Source: Planctomycetota bacterium (GTDB lineage: Bacteria; Planctomycetota; UBA1135; GCA-002686595). From it: a DNA stretch of 64,000 nucleotides. A model generated the notes under the pieces. That model was not told the DNA's origin. It saw nothing but the letters and a program-made list of their open reading frames with translations, and did no database searches. Numbering within the stretch: position 1 is the first letter of the stretch; each line of letters begins with the position of its first letter. A program made the position numbers and the translations under genes. Shown in pieces: positions 44,591-54,683 of this stretch. Location of the stretch: contig JAEUHY010000015.1 in the NCBI GenBank assembly GCA_016795325.1, forward strand, positions 62,001 to 126,000, given 5' to 3'.

Positions 44591-45874
44591 GGCTCCGCCC
44601 GTCGTGCGCGGACCGGCCGAGGTCGCCGTCGGCGGCTGGGGCATGCGGCCGCCCCAGCTCGCACGGTTGCGCTCCCACCAGTCGAGCCACGCCTTGTTCG
44701 AGTCGCCCGGGTTGGCCTTGGTGAGGCGCCGGAGCGCGCCCCGCACGGCGCGGCTCTCGACTGCGACGGTGCTCTGGTAGACGCCGAGCACGCGCACGTC
44801 GAGCACGCTGGCTTCGTGCAGCACGTTGACCTGCGGGTCGCCGATGCTCGAGAACTGGGCCACCTCGACGTCGTAGTCCTGCACGTAGGCGATCTGGCGT
44901 CCCACCGTGATGTGCGCCGCGGGCGGCCGCCAGCCCGACGAGGACCCGCCTTGCGCCGAGAGCGCGGCGAGGCGCGCGACCAGCGGTTCCACCGCTGCCG
45001 CGTAGCCTGCGGCGCCGAGCGCCTCTGCGGCGTTCTCGCGCACGGCCGGATAGCTGCTGGCGAGCGCGCGCACCACCGGCAGGATCACACCTTCTTCGCC
45101 GCGGTCGCGCAGCGCGCGGGCCGCCTCGGCGCGCACGCGCTCGTTCGCGTCGAGCACGCTGCGGTTGATCAACTCCGCACTGAGTTCGCTCGGCTGCAGG
45201 CGACGCAGACCGAGCGCGGCGAAGGCGCGCATTTCCGGCGACGCGTGGCGCAGCGCCGCTTCGAGTTCGCTGCGCACCGCGGCGGCGTCGCGCTTGGCGA
45301 GCGCTGCGAGCGCCAGTTCCTGCACCACGCGCGGGCGCACGGCGGCGTGCCGCACGAGGTCGCGCGGATCGGGGGAACTCGCGCCGGGCGCGGCGAGCGG
45401 GATCGGCGGCTGCGCCAGCAAGCGGCGCGCGCCCACGTGGTCCGGCTCGGCTTCGAGGACCTTCTCCAACTCGCGCAAGGCTTCGTCGACGAGACCCTCG
45501 CGCAACATCCAATCGGCTGCGATCACCCGCTGCGCGTGCTCCGCGCGGCCGACCTTGGCGAGCAGGCTGCGCGAGCGCTCGAGCAGCGCGCTCTCTTGCT
45601 CGACGCGCACGACGTTGCTCGCCTTCACCGAGCGCCACTCGCCGTCCGACCACACCTCCCACACAGCGCCGTCCGCCGCGGCGGCGTCGAGGCGTGCCTT
45701 GCCGCGCAGCGTGCGGCCGTCGTCCAAATGCAACACGCGGCGCAGTTCCTTGGTCTGGGCCGCCGAGTCGGCTGCTGCGGGCGCGAGCGGGGCGGTGTCG
45801 CCGGCCTGTGCGGCCTCGGCGCGGATCGGGGCGAGGCTCAGCAGGCCGCAGGCGAACAATCCAACGTGGTTCAT
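44588..45874 (-). CDS. Secreted HEAT-repeat protein
   Basis: 428 residues from 45874; a GGAG nine bases upstream supports this start, although 45889 is also possible. Signal peptide NHVGLFACGLLSLAPIRAEA. Residues about 40-85 form a small beta domain (LHLDDGRTLRGKARL, VWEVWSDGEWRSVKASNVVR), about 95-150 a helical TPR-like part (LREGLVDEALRELEKVLEAEP), and about 180-310 HEAT repeats (VRSELEAALRHASPEMRAFA; RVRAEAARALRDRGEEGVIL; AVRENAAEALGAAGYAAAVE). The C-terminal 110 residues are beta-rich with a Trp-rich end. A periplasmic scaffold is the likely role; no catalysis seen. The stop lies in a 19-base tandem repeat. Confidence 0.78.
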   Translation of the reverse strand: MNHVGLFACGLLSLAPIRAEAAQAGDTAPLAPAAADSAAQTKELRRVLHLDDGRTLRGKARLDAAAADGAVWEVWSDGEWRSVKASNVVRVEQESALLERSRSLLAKVGRAEHAQRVIAADWMLREGLVDEALRELEKVLEAEPDHVGARRLLAQPPIPLAAPGASSPDPRDLVRHAAVRPRVVQELALAALAKRDAAAVRSELEAALRHASPEMRAFAALGLRRLQPSELSAELINRSVLDANERVRAEAARALRDRGEEGVILPVVRALASSYPAVRENAAEALGAAGYAAAVEPLVARLAALSAQGGSSSGWRPPAAHITVGRQIAYVQDYDVEVAQFSSIGDPQVNVLHEASVLDVRVLGVYQSTVAVESRAVRGALRRLTKANPGDSNKAWLDWWERNRASWGGRMPQPPTATSAGPRTTGGA

Positions 45875-46500
45875 GTGCGCGATCTCCATGGTGCTCCCAA
45901 GGGAGCGTGTTCCAGCGGGGAGGCTCGTCGGGCCGCGGGTTCGTCGGAACTTCGAACCCGCGGGTGTGGGTTGCGGCTCTACCTGCCGGTGTCGAGTCAG
46001 TGTCGGCACGTCGACGGGATTGTGCAGCGCTGTGCATCAACTCTGACGAAGTCGAGTGCGTGGGGCATACGCGCGAACTGGCTCGCGCCGGGGCGGGAGG
46101 GGGCGGCCGCTGTTCGGAGTCGCACGCTCGGCGAGCAGCTTCGAGCAGTTCCGGCGGCCTGCCCGGGGCGAGTGGATCGACTGCCATCTTCCACCGCCCC
46201 GGGCCGAGGAGCGGCGGCGGTGGTGCGGCCCTGCCAGGCCGCGCCGTCCGCCAACTGCGTCCACCGACTTCATCTGCTGTGTTGCCAAGCCGCCCCGCGG
46301 CGCGAATCGGCTCTGCCAAGCCCATTGCGCCGCGCTGGCCGTAGGCCCGCTCGCGTTGCAGCGAACTGCTCCGCGCGCGGCCCGACGCAGCGCGCTCAGC
46401 CGGCTGGTGTTCTGCACCCGCGTCCAGCCGCCCGGTCGCACGTCACGTCGGGCTCTAGTGAGAGCGATTTCCATGCCAGTCGCGCCGCGCGGTCGTGCGC
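45875..46500. other. 626-base intergenic region upstream of the HEAT-repeat gene
   Basis: No convincing gene on either strand. It should hold the promoter of the minus-strand HEAT-repeat gene and lies downstream of comEC. The T-arm-like GGGTTCGAA on the minus strand near 45950 has no pairing partner and is not a tRNA. Confidence 0.45.
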
Positions 46501-49103
46501 TCAGGGCGGCTTGTCGGGGCCGGCGCTGAAACGCAGCGGGCCAGCGCTGGCCGTCGTGCGGACGGCGAGCCCTCGCCGCTGAAGCTCGGGCCCGATCGCC
46601 CCGCGGCGCGCCGCGCTGATCCAGACCTCTGCGGGGCGCAACGCGTCGATCAGCTCGCTCGCGCGCTCTGTCGGATCGCCGTGGTGCGGCCACACGAGCA
46701 GGTCGGCTCGCGCCGGGGCGGCTTCGGTTTGGGCCCAGGCCTCGAGCCAGGCGTCGACTCCTGCTTCACGCGCGTCGCCGGTGAGCACCACGCACGCACC
46801 CCAGCCGCGGACCCGCGCCGCCAGCGAGCGTTCGTTGGGCTCGGGCGAGTGCCGGGCCCCGCTGACGAACTCGAGCCGGAGCGCACCGGCGTCGCTCGTC
46901 AGGGTGAGTGCGCCCGGGCCGGGCTCCCAGGTGCGCGTCCGGGCGCCAGTGGCCAAGCGCAGCGCAGCGAGGTCGCCAGGGCGCACCCAGTCGTTCACCG
47001 GCCAGCGCTGCACGAGCCAAGGAAAGCTGACACGTGGTCCTTGTCCCAGTGCGAGGTCGCGAGGCTGAGCTCGGCGGTCTCCCACGCCGCGAGCTGTGGG
47101 CCGAGCGCGCCGCGCTCGAGTGAGTTGCGGTCGCGCGTGCCCGCGTCGAAGACCCACACGCGCTGGGTCGGCGTGCGCAGCGCCAGCGCGGTTCCGTGTC
47201 CCACCTCCAACGCGGCCAGTTCCATGCCGCGCGGCGCCAGGCTCCACGGCAGAAGGGCTGCGCCGCCGGTTGCGAACGCGAGGCGGCGGCCGAAGTCACT
47301 CCAGGCGGCGGTGCGCCGCACGCTCCACAGTGCGAGGCCGAGCAGCGTGGCCAGGTGCAGCGCGAGCGGTCGCGGGGGGAGCACGTACGGCGAGGCGGGA
47401 GCGCCGTCGAAGAACTCGAGCAGGGCGAGGAGCGCGTGGTAGGGCGCTTCGAACCCCTCGGGCGGCAGGGGCAGGTAGACGGCGGCGAGACCGTAGACCA
47501 GCAGCCACGCCACGAGCGGTCCGACGGCGGGCGTCGCGATCAGCCCCACCGGGCTCAGTTCACCCAGCGCCGCCCAGCACAGAGGCGCCGTGGCGAGGCT
47601 GGCGGCGAGCGATGCACCCAACGCCGTGTCGAAGGCCGCCGCGCAGCGCACCCGCAGCGCGTCGAACAAGGTGGTGGGGCGCAGGCGGGCCGCTGCGGGG
47701 TCGCCGACCACGAGCAAGAACGCCGTGTGCAGCCGCTGCGAGGTTGCGAGCCCCGCCGAGAGCGTGCTCGCGGCGCCGCGGCGCACCGAGCCGAGCCAGC
47801 GCGCGAGCGGCGCGGAGCCGACGATCAGTCCGGCGGTCGCGGCGTAGCTCAGCTGCAGCGAGAGCGTGAACAGTGCGCGCGGCGCGAAGAGCAGTTCCAC
47901 GCACAGCGTTGCGGCGAGTAGGCTCCGTGCGTCCAGGCGTCGCCAGGTCTCGACACGTTGGCGTCGCCTGAGCGCGCCGACGGCGAGCGCGAGCGCCACG
48001 GTGAGCGCAGCGCGGCGCACCGGCGACTGCGCGCCCGCCAGCACGGAATACAGCACGATCGCGCCCAGCGTCGCGAGTGCACAAGCCCAGCGAGCGCGCC
48101 CCGGGGCCGCGCTTCCCAGCGCCAGGGCGAGGAACGTGGTCAGCAGCGCGATGTGCATCCCGCTCACGGCGAGGACGTGGCGCACGCCCGTGCGAGTGAA
48201 CAGCTCGCCGACCTCGGGAGCGAGCCTGGATTCGTCGCCGAAGAGCAGCGCCCTCGCGAACGGGCCCGCCTCGTCGCCCAGCCGCTCACAGCGCTGCATG
48301 GACCACTCGCGCACTTGTTCGAGCGTGGTCCAGGACCTCCACGTCGGCGACGGCGTCAGGCGCCGGACCTCGTCGCTCTTCACCACCCACAGTTCCTCCG
48401 AGTCGAGCGTCCCCGGCGTGCGCGGCGCCGGCGCGAACCCGCGTGCGGGGCGCAGCGGCCGGTCGACAGGACTCACCTCGAGCTCTTCGCCGGCGCGCGC
48501 CGCGCCCACCGGCAGGACCATGCGCCGCGCGTAACCGCCGGCCTCCACCAGCCGCCCGAACTCGCCGCGTTCGCCGCGCGACGACGGACTCCACACGCCG
48601 CGCAGCGGCGCCTGCGCCACGGCGAGCGGCGCGTTCGCGGCGTCGTGCGGAACGGCATCCGTCGTTTGGACCTCCGGCGCTGGCGCTCGCTCGAGCGGGG
48701 CCTCGAGTTCGCCGACGGCCGGCGCTGTGCCGGGGGCTTCGGGCCAACGCGGCATGGATTCGCCGCCGGCTTCCTCGCGCGCGCTCGGCTCGGGCGCCCG
48801 GACACGAGAGGACGTGATGAGCGCCAGCAGCGCCAATCCCAGCACGCTCAGCGTCCGCGTCGGACGGGTGCTCACGGAGGCCGAGTCGCCCGCGCGGGCT
48901 CTGCAGTTCGTCGCCCCGTCGCACCGCAAGCTCAGCCACAGCTCCAGCGTCCAGGCCCCGGCGAGCGCCCACGCCGCGGCGTGGATCCAGATGTGCGCGC
49001 GCTCGCCGCAGCAGCGCCCGAGCACCGCGCCGACCGCCAGCGCCGCCGCGAGCACCAGCGTCGGCCGCCGCGGCCACAGTCCCTGCGAGTTGTTCGGCTC
49101 CAC
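46501..49103 (-). pseudogene. comEC: ComEC/Rec2 DNA-uptake channel, frameshifted
   Basis: Read from GTG 49103, the frame encodes about 700 residues and stops at 46995. It holds an N-terminal membrane and DUF4131-like region, the competence domain with GVRHVLAVSGMHIALLT (about residue 310) and many membrane helices, then the metallo-beta-lactamase-like domain LEVGHGTALAL, VWVFDAGTRD and metal motif HWDKDHVS. Just after this the frame is lost. The rest continues in another frame from about 47030 to 46501: LVQRWPVNDWVRPGDL, CVVLTGDA, LLVWPHHGDP. A single missing base near 47020-47040 (for example a C in TTTCC) would restore one protein of about 867 residues. ComEC forms the inner-membrane channel for single-stranded DNA uptake. 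Either a real lesion or a homopolymer error. Confidence 0.83.
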
Positions 49104-49358
49104 GCGAGCCCTACGGACGTGGTGCGAACTCGCAGGTGGCGCGCGATCCGCGCTTTTTTTGCGTCGCGCGTCGCACGGCGCTCCGCGATCCGTTTCGCGG
49201 TTCGTCGCCGCCAGAGCCGAGTGACCGACGGCGCGCGGCGCCGCGGGCCAGCCGCACGCTGCGGCCGCGCCGGGCGACTTGCTGCGGCGCCGCACAGGCG
49301 CGCTGCGCCGGATCCCGTCGACGTACTTCCGCGCGCGGACACTAGAATCGCGCGCCCC

Positions 49359-49886
49359 ATGAGCGCTCCCGCCTCCGCCGCTCGCGGCGCACCGCCGACC
49401 GCGCAGCACCACGCGGTGTTCCCCGGGTCCTTCGATCCCGTGACCCTCGGCCACCTCGACGTGATCGAGCGCGCCGCGCGGATCTTCGAGCACCTCACCG
49501 TCGCCGTGGCGCAGCACCCGACCAAACGCGAGTTGCTCGCCCTCGAGCGCCGCGTCGACCTGCTGCGCGCCGCCACGGCGCACCTGTCGAACGTCTCGGT
49601 CGCCGTGTTCGGCGGCCTCGTGGTGGACGGCTGCCGCCAGCTCGGCGCGCGCATCCTCGTGCGCGGCATCCGCAACGCCACCGACTTCGAGTACGAAGCG
49701 CAGATGGCGCGCTCCAACCAGGCCATGGCGCCTCAGGTCGACACGGTCTTCATCGCCTCCGACGCCGAGCACGTGCACATCTCGAGCACCCTGGTGCGGC
49801 AGGTCGCCGAACTCGGCGGCCCGGTCGAGCTCTTCGTGCCGCCCGCCGTCGCCGTCAGCATCCGCGAAGTCTGCGGCGCACGCTGA
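49359..49886 (+). CDS. coaD: Phosphopantetheine adenylyltransferase
   Basis: 175 residues. Nucleotidyltransferase motifs: FPGSFDPVTLGHLDVI (the TxGH site, about residues 21-36), RGIRNATDFEYEAQMARSN and HISSTLVRQVAELGG. It converts 4'-phosphopantetheine and ATP to dephospho-CoA, the fourth step of CoA synthesis from pantothenate. A 17-residue Ala/Pro-rich N-terminal extension precedes the usual start; no better start codon is available close to the fold. It is divergent from comEC across 255 bases. Confidence 0.93.
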   Translation: MSAPASAARGAPPTAQHHAVFPGSFDPVTLGHLDVIERAARIFEHLTVAVAQHPTKRELLALERRVDLLRAATAHLSNVSVAVFGGLVVDGCRQLGARILVRGIRNATDFEYEAQMARSNQAMAPQVDTVFIASDAEHVHISSTLVRQVAELGGPVELFVPPAVAVSIREVCGAR

Positions 49887-49925
49887 AGCGAGCGTCCCTC
49901 TCCTCCCTCACCGCCAGCCACCCCG

Positions 49926-50315
49926 ATGACCGACCGCCGCATCGTTTCCACCCCCGACGCTCCGCAAGCCATCGGTCCCTACAGCCAAGCCGTCGCCGCG
50001 GGCGGGCTGGTGCACTGCTCGGGGCAGATCGCACTCGATCCCGCCAGCGGGCAGTTCCTCGGCGGCGACGTCGCGGCGCAGACCGAGCGCGTGATGAAGA
50101 ACCTGGGCGCGGTGCTCGCGGCCGCGGGCAGCGACTTCTCGCTGGCGCTCAAGTGCAACGTGTACCTGACCAACATGGAGCACTTCGGCGCGATGAACGA
50201 GGTCTACGGCCGCTACTTCCCGGCCGGCTCGGCGCCGGCGCGCGCGACGGTCGCCGTGGCGCAGTTGCCGCGCAACGCGCTGGTCGAGATCGACTGCGTC
50301 GCGAAGCTGCGCTGA
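49926..50315 (+). CDS. ridA: RidA family enamine/imine deaminase
   Basis: 129 residues. Characteristic blocks: PQAIGPYSQAV near the N terminus, HCSGQIALDP, MKNLGAVLAAAGSDF, KCNVYLTNMEHFGAMNEVY, and ARATVAVAQLPRNALVEIDC with the conserved Arg. RidA hydrolyses reactive 2-aminoacrylate and related imines released by PLP enzymes. It forms a trimer in the cytoplasm. It follows coaD by 39 bases and may share its transcript. Confidence 0.93.
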   Translation: MTDRRIVSTPDAPQAIGPYSQAVAAGGLVHCSGQIALDPASGQFLGGDVAAQTERVMKNLGAVLAAAGSDFSLALKCNVYLTNMEHFGAMNEVYGRYFPAGSAPARATVAVAQLPRNALVEIDCVAKLR

Positions 50316-50348
50316 GACCCGTGGCGCGGTCCGTGCTCGCCTTGCACC

Positions 50349-50387
50349 CGCGGCTTCGGGCCGCGCACCGCGCCCCACACACGGGGC
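50349..50387 (+). terminator. Two adjacent hairpins after ridA
   Basis: CGCGGC/GCCGCG with a five-base loop (50349-50365), then GCCCC/GGGGC with a six-base loop (50372-50387), in the 116-base gap before the MBOAT gene. No T tract. Confidence 0.4.
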
Positions 50388-50431
50388 TGCGCGGCGAAGC
50401 GCACGCCTGAGCCGCAGCGCGAGCGCGCTCC

Positions 50432-51859
50432 ATGGTCTTCAGCCACCCGACGTTCCTGTTCCTGTTCCTGCCCGCGGTGCTGGCGCTGTACGCGCTTGCG
50501 CCGCGCTGGGCGCGCAACGCGCTGCTGCTCGTCGCGAGCCTGGCGTTCTACGCCTTCGACCGCCCCGAGATCACGCTCGTGATGCTCGCCTCCATCGCCC
50601 TCAACTGGGCGCTGGGGCTGTGGGTCGAGCGCGCTGGAGCACGCTCCGGCGTCGTGGTCGCGCTCGCCCTCGCCGTCAACCTCGGGCTCTTGGGGTTCTT
50701 CAAGTACTGGAACTTCCTGTGGGACAACCTCCAGGCGCTCTGGCCGCAGCTCGAGCGCTTTCCGCGCGACCCGGTCGAGTTGCCGATCGGCATTTCGTTC
50801 TTCACGTTCCAGGCGCTGAGCTACGTGATCGACGTGCGCCGCGGCGAGGCGCGCGCGCAGCGCAGCCCGCTCGACTTCGGCCTGTACATCGCGCTGTTTC
50901 CGCAGCTGATCGCCGGTCCGATCGTGCGCTACCGCGACGTGGCCGAGCAGATCGTCGAACGCAAGCACTCGCTCGAGCTGTTCGCGCGCGGCGTGCGCCG
51001 CTTCGTGGTCGGCCTGGGCAAGAAGATGCTGATCGCCAACGTGCTCGCGGGACCCGCCAAAGAAATCTTCGAGCACAACCCGCAAGCGCTCGACGCCTCG
51101 ACGGCGTGGCTCGGCGCGCTGTGCTACACGGCGCAGATCTACTTCGACTTCTCGGGCTACAGCGACATGGCCATCGGCCTAGGGCTGATGTTCGGCTTCC
51201 GCTTCCTCGAGAACTTCAACTATCCCTACATCGCGCGCAGCGTGACCGACTTCTGGCGGCGCTGGCACATCTCGCTCTCGAGCTGGTTCCGCGACTACCT
51301 CTACATTCCGCTCGGCGGCAACCGCGCGGGGGCGGCGCGCACCTACTTCAATCTGCTGGCGGTGTTCTGTCTGTGCGGACTGTGGCACGGCGCCGCGTGG
51401 AACTTCGTCGTGTGGGGTCTCTACCACGGCGCGTTCCTCGTGTTCGAGCGCGTCACCCGCCGCGAATCGCGCGGCGCTGCGTCGTGGCTCGGCCTACCCG
51501 TCACGTTGCTGGTCGTCGTGGTCGGCTGGGTGTTCTTCAACGCGCCCTCGCTGTCGCATGCGCTCGAGTTCCTGCGCGCGATGGCCGGCGCCGGAAGCGG
51601 CGACGGCCGCGCGTTGCACGCAGGACTGTTCTTCACGCCGACGGTGCTGCTCGCGGGCGTCGCGGCTGTGATCGGCTCCACGCCCTGGTTGCGCGCGCTG
51701 ACGCTGTGGCGTGAGCAGCGCGCCGCCCGCAACGGCGCCGACGGCGTCGAGACGACGCTCGAGTGGAGTTCGATCGGCGCAATCGCCGTCGTTCTCGTGC
51801 TCAGCGCGATGACGCTCTCCGGCGGAACGCTCAACCCGTTCATCTACTTCCGCTTCTGA
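50432..51859 (+). CDS. MBOAT O-acyltransferase, AlgI-like
   Basis: 475 residues with about ten membrane helices. The AlgI/DltB pattern is present: LPIGISFFTFQALSYVIDVR (about residue 113), QLIAGPIVRY, YFDFSGYSDMAIGLG, DFWRRWHISLSSWFRDYLYI, and the catalytic His in CGLWHGAAWNFVVWGLYHG. AlgI moves acetyl groups from cytoplasmic donors across the membrane for O-acetylation of a surface polysaccharide. Two bases separate it from the AlgJ-like gene, forming a complete acetylation pair. The polysaccharide itself is not identified by neighbours. Confidence 0.92.
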   Translation: MVFSHPTFLFLFLPAVLALYALAPRWARNALLLVASLAFYAFDRPEITLVMLASIALNWALGLWVERAGARSGVVVALALAVNLGLLGFFKYWNFLWDNLQALWPQLERFPRDPVELPIGISFFTFQALSYVIDVRRGEARAQRSPLDFGLYIALFPQLIAGPIVRYRDVAEQIVERKHSLELFARGVRRFVVGLGKKMLIANVLAGPAKEIFEHNPQALDASTAWLGALCYTAQIYFDFSGYSDMAIGLGLMFGFRFLENFNYPYIARSVTDFWRRWHISLSSWFRDYLYIPLGGNRAGAARTYFNLLAVFCLCGLWHGAAWNFVVWGLYHGAFLVFERVTRRESRGAASWLGLPVTLLVVVVGWVFFNAPSLSHALEFLRAMAGAGSGDGRALHAGLFFTPTVLLAGVAAVIGSTPWLRALTLWREQRAARNGADGVETTLEWSSIGAIAVVLVLSAMTLSGGTLNPFIYFRF

Positions 51860-51861
51860 GC

Positions 51862-53439
51862 ATGCCGCACGCGCTTCCCAACCACCGCGCCGCGCGGATC
51901 GTGCTGAGCGCGCTGTTCTGCGCCGCGCTCGCGCTGCCGGGCGTGCTCGCGTGGATCGCGCCGCCTTCCGCGGCTTCGATCGAGCGCGAATTCCGGCGGC
52001 CCGCGCCCAAGCCGGAGGCGCCGCGTTCGCTCGCGAGCGCGCTGGCCTGGCCGCGCGCCTTCGACGCGTGGTTCAGCGACCACTACGGCCTGCGCGCGCA
52101 GTTGATCCGCTGGAACAACGCGCTGCGCCTGCTGTTCTTCGGCGAATCGCCGACCAGCGAGATCGTCGCCGGTCCCGGACCGTCACTGTTCACCACGCGT
52201 GACCACGCGGTCGACGTGTTCCGCGGCGCCGATCCGTTCAGCGAGAGCGAACTGGCGTTGTGGACGCAGGTCCTCGCCGATCGACGCGCGTGGTGCGAGG
52301 CGCGCGGCGTGAAGTACGTCTTCGCCATCGCACCCAACAAGGAGTCGATCTACCCGGAGCGTTTCCCCGCGCGCTTCGACAAGATCGGCCCGACGCGCCG
52401 CGAGCAACTGCTCGCGCACCTGAGCGCACGCGCCGGTGCGCAGGTGCTCGATCTGACGGAAGCCGTGCGCGCGTCGCGCGAAGAGTTCGCCGCGCAGGGC
52501 GACGTGTACTTCCCGCTCGGCACGCACTGGAACGACTACGGGGCGTTCGCGGCGTACCGCGCGCTCCTCGGCCATGTCGGCGAGCTCGTGCCCGGCGTGC
52601 GTCCGCGCTCGGTGGACGAGTTCGAGTTCGCGCCCACCGACTTCCAGGACGACACCTGGGCCGGGCGGTTGTACCTCGAGGACCTGTTGGTGCAGCCCAA
52701 CGTCGAGGTGCGTCCGCGCTTTGCGAGCGGCCTCGACGAGCAGTTCCACAAGAACCTCAAGGCCATTGCGCTCGACGCGCAGCACCGCGACGCGAGCCTG
52801 CCGCGCGCTGTCGTGTTCCACGACTCGATGGGGGAGAAGCTGCGCCCGCTCCTCGCCGAACATTTCTCGCGCTGCTTGTTCCGCTGGGAGAGCGACTTCG
52901 ACACGGCCTTGATCGAGCGCGAGCGCCCCGACGTCGTGATCCAGGTGTTCGTCGAGCGCGCGCTCGCGGCGTTTTCGCTCTCGAGCTCTCCGCTCGACAC
53001 GCAGGAGCGTTGCGCGCAGGAGTTCGCGGCCTCGTCGCAGGTTCTGCTGCACGGGTTGCAAGCGCTGGCGCCCGATCGCTCCAACTCCCAGCGTGTGGAC
53101 CGCCTCCAGGCGCACGGCGCCGGCGGCTACGAACTGGCGTACGCAGGCGGCGGTTTGCTGCTGCCGGAGTTCGACGTTCCGCCGGGCACGTGGCCGGTGT
53201 TGCGCGTCGAATTCGACGCGCCCACAGGCGGCGCGGCGCTGCTCGAGTTCAAGACGGCGCGCTTCACGGAGTACTCACGCCGTGCGCGGGGCGTGCAGCG
53301 CCCGACGGCGGCCGGCGCCAACGTGCTGTACTTCAAACTCCGCGTGCCGGCGCTGCGGGGCCGGCTGCGGCTGCATCCGGGGCTCGCCGAGGGCGTGTAC
53401 GTGCTGCGCGACCTCGAAGTGCGCGCCGTGTCCGAGTAG
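51862..53439 (+). CDS. AlgJ/AlgX-like SGNH acetyltransferase
   Basis: 525 residues. One N-terminal membrane anchor (AARIVLSALFCAALALPGVL) is followed by the AlgX/AlgJ catalytic domain: FDAWFSDHYGLRAQLIRWNN, KYVFAIAPNKESIYPERFP, the His block YFPLGTHWNDYGAF, and the nucleophile Ser in VVFHDSMGEKLRPL. It completes transfer of acetyl groups delivered by the AlgI-like partner onto polysaccharide in the periplasm. A C-terminal beta-rich region of about 120 residues (GTWPVLRVEFDAPTGGAALL, LYFKLRVPALRGRLRLH) may bind carbohydrate. Confidence 0.87.
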   Translation: MPHALPNHRAARIVLSALFCAALALPGVLAWIAPPSAASIEREFRRPAPKPEAPRSLASALAWPRAFDAWFSDHYGLRAQLIRWNNALRLLFFGESPTSEIVAGPGPSLFTTRDHAVDVFRGADPFSESELALWTQVLADRRAWCEARGVKYVFAIAPNKESIYPERFPARFDKIGPTRREQLLAHLSARAGAQVLDLTEAVRASREEFAAQGDVYFPLGTHWNDYGAFAAYRALLGHVGELVPGVRPRSVDEFEFAPTDFQDDTWAGRLYLEDLLVQPNVEVRPRFASGLDEQFHKNLKAIALDAQHRDASLPRAVVFHDSMGEKLRPLLAEHFSRCLFRWESDFDTALIERERPDVVIQVFVERALAAFSLSSSPLDTQERCAQEFAASSQVLLHGLQALAPDRSNSQRVDRLQAHGAGGYELAYAGGGLLLPEFDVPPGTWPVLRVEFDAPTGGAALLEFKTARFTEYSRRARGVQRPTAAGANVLYFKLRVPALRGRLRLHPGLAEGVYVLRDLEVRAVSE

Positions 53440-53523
53440 ACTCTTCGCCCTTGTTTTTGCGCTGAACCCGGGGCTTTTTCGCGCCCGGGCCCCAGCGCGC
53501 CGTCCCGTCACCTCGCGCATCCC

Positions 53524-54618
53524 ATGGGTCTTGCCTGCGGCATCGTCGGACTTCCCAACGTGGGCAAGTCCACCATCTTCAACGCCATCACCGCGGCCGG
53601 CGCGGAGAGCGCGAACTATCCCTTCTGCACGATCGAGCCGAACATCGGCGTGGTCGACGTGCCGGACGCCAACCTGGCCACGATCAACCGCTACCAGCCG
53701 ACCGAGCGCATCATCCCCGCCTCGCTCAAGGTGGTCGACATCGCGGGGCTGGTCGCCGGCGCGAGCCAGGGTGAAGGCCTGGGCAACAAGTTCCTGGGCA
53801 ACATCAAGGAATGCGACGCGATCCTGCACGTCGTGCGTTGCTTCGACTCGGGCGACATCATCCACGTCTCCGGCAGCGTCGATCCGCAGCGCGACATCGA
53901 AGTGATCGAGCTCGAGCTGTCGCTCGCCGACCTCGACACGGTCTCGCGCGCGCTCGACCGCGTGGCGAAGAAGGCGCGCGCGCAGGACAAGGACGCGATC
54001 TTCGAGCAGGGCGTGCTCGAGCGCGCCAAGGGCGTGCTCGAAGGCGGCGGGCAACTGCGCACCGTGGCCTGGACGCCGCAGGAGGCTGCGGTGCTCTATC
54101 CGCTGTTCCTGATCACCGCCAAGCCGGTGCTGTTCGTGGCCAACGTCGCCGACAGTGACCTCGAAGGCCGTTCGCCGCTGGTCGATGTGGTGCGCAAGCA
54201 CGCCGCGAAACACGGCGCCGAGGTCGTCGCACTCTCCGGCGCGATCGAAGGCGAGATCATGGGCCTGGATCCCGCGGACCGCGCTGCGTTCCTCAAGGAC
54301 ATGGGGCTGACCGAACCCGGCCTCAACCGCTTGATCCTCCAGGCCTACAAGCTGCTCGGGCTGCAGACGTACTACACCTGTGGACCGAAGGAAATCCGCG
54401 CCTGGACGATCCACAAGGGCGACGCGGCCCCGAAGGCGGCGGGCGTGATCCACACGGACTTCGAGAAGAGCTTCATCCGCGCGGAGATCTACTCGCTCGA
54501 GGACCTGGTGCAGTACAAGACCGAAGCGGCGATCAAGGCCGCGGGCAAGCTGCGCTCCGAAGGCCGCGAGTACGTGATGCGCGAGAACGACATCTGCCAC
54601 TTCCTGATCGGGAAGTGA
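53524..54618 (+). CDS. ychF: YchF/OLA1-type redox-regulated ATPase
   Basis: 364 residues, family length. G1 is [15 protein letters not shown] (residues 9-23), then the [10 protein letters not shown] block and G3 region [20 protein letters not shown]. The central helical domain (about 130-200) and the C-terminal TGS domain (about 280-364: [35 protein letters not shown]) are both present. YchF prefers ATP and binds ribosomes; it is linked to stress responses. A hairpin follows eight bases after the stop. Confidence 0.95.
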   Translation: MGLACGIVGLPNVGKSTIFNAITAAGAESANYPFCTIEPNIGVVDVPDANLATINRYQPTERIIPASLKVVDIAGLVAGASQGEGLGNKFLGNIKECDAILHVVRCFDSGDIIHVSGSVDPQRDIEVIELELSLADLDTVSRALDRVAKKARAQDKDAIFEQGVLERAKGVLEGGGQLRTVAWTPQEAAVLYPLFLITAKPVLFVANVADSDLEGRSPLVDVVRKHAAKHGAEVVALSGAIEGEIMGLDPADRAAFLKDMGLTEPGLNRLILQAYKLLGLQTYYTCGPKEIRAWTIHKGDAAPKAAGVIHTDFEKSFIRAEIYSLEDLVQYKTEAAIKAAGKLRSEGREYVMRENDICHFLIGK

Positions 54619-54625
54619 GGCCCGC

Positions 54626-54646
54626 GCGCGGCGCGCTGCGCCGCGC
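54626..54646 (+). terminator. Hairpin between ychF and the thioredoxin-TPR gene
   Basis: Perfect 9-base-pair stem GCGCGGCGC/GCGCCGCGC with a three-base loop, directly after the ychF stop. It could end or attenuate transcription into the next gene. No T tract. Confidence 0.5.
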
Positions 54647-54683
54647 ACTTCCAACGCCCCGAAGATCGACTAGGAAACCCACC

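Noticed and set aside
45940..45985. tRNA gene suggested by a GGGTTCGAA T-loop-like sequence on the minus strand
   Set aside because: The flanking bases do not form a 5-base-pair T stem and no acceptor stem is present.
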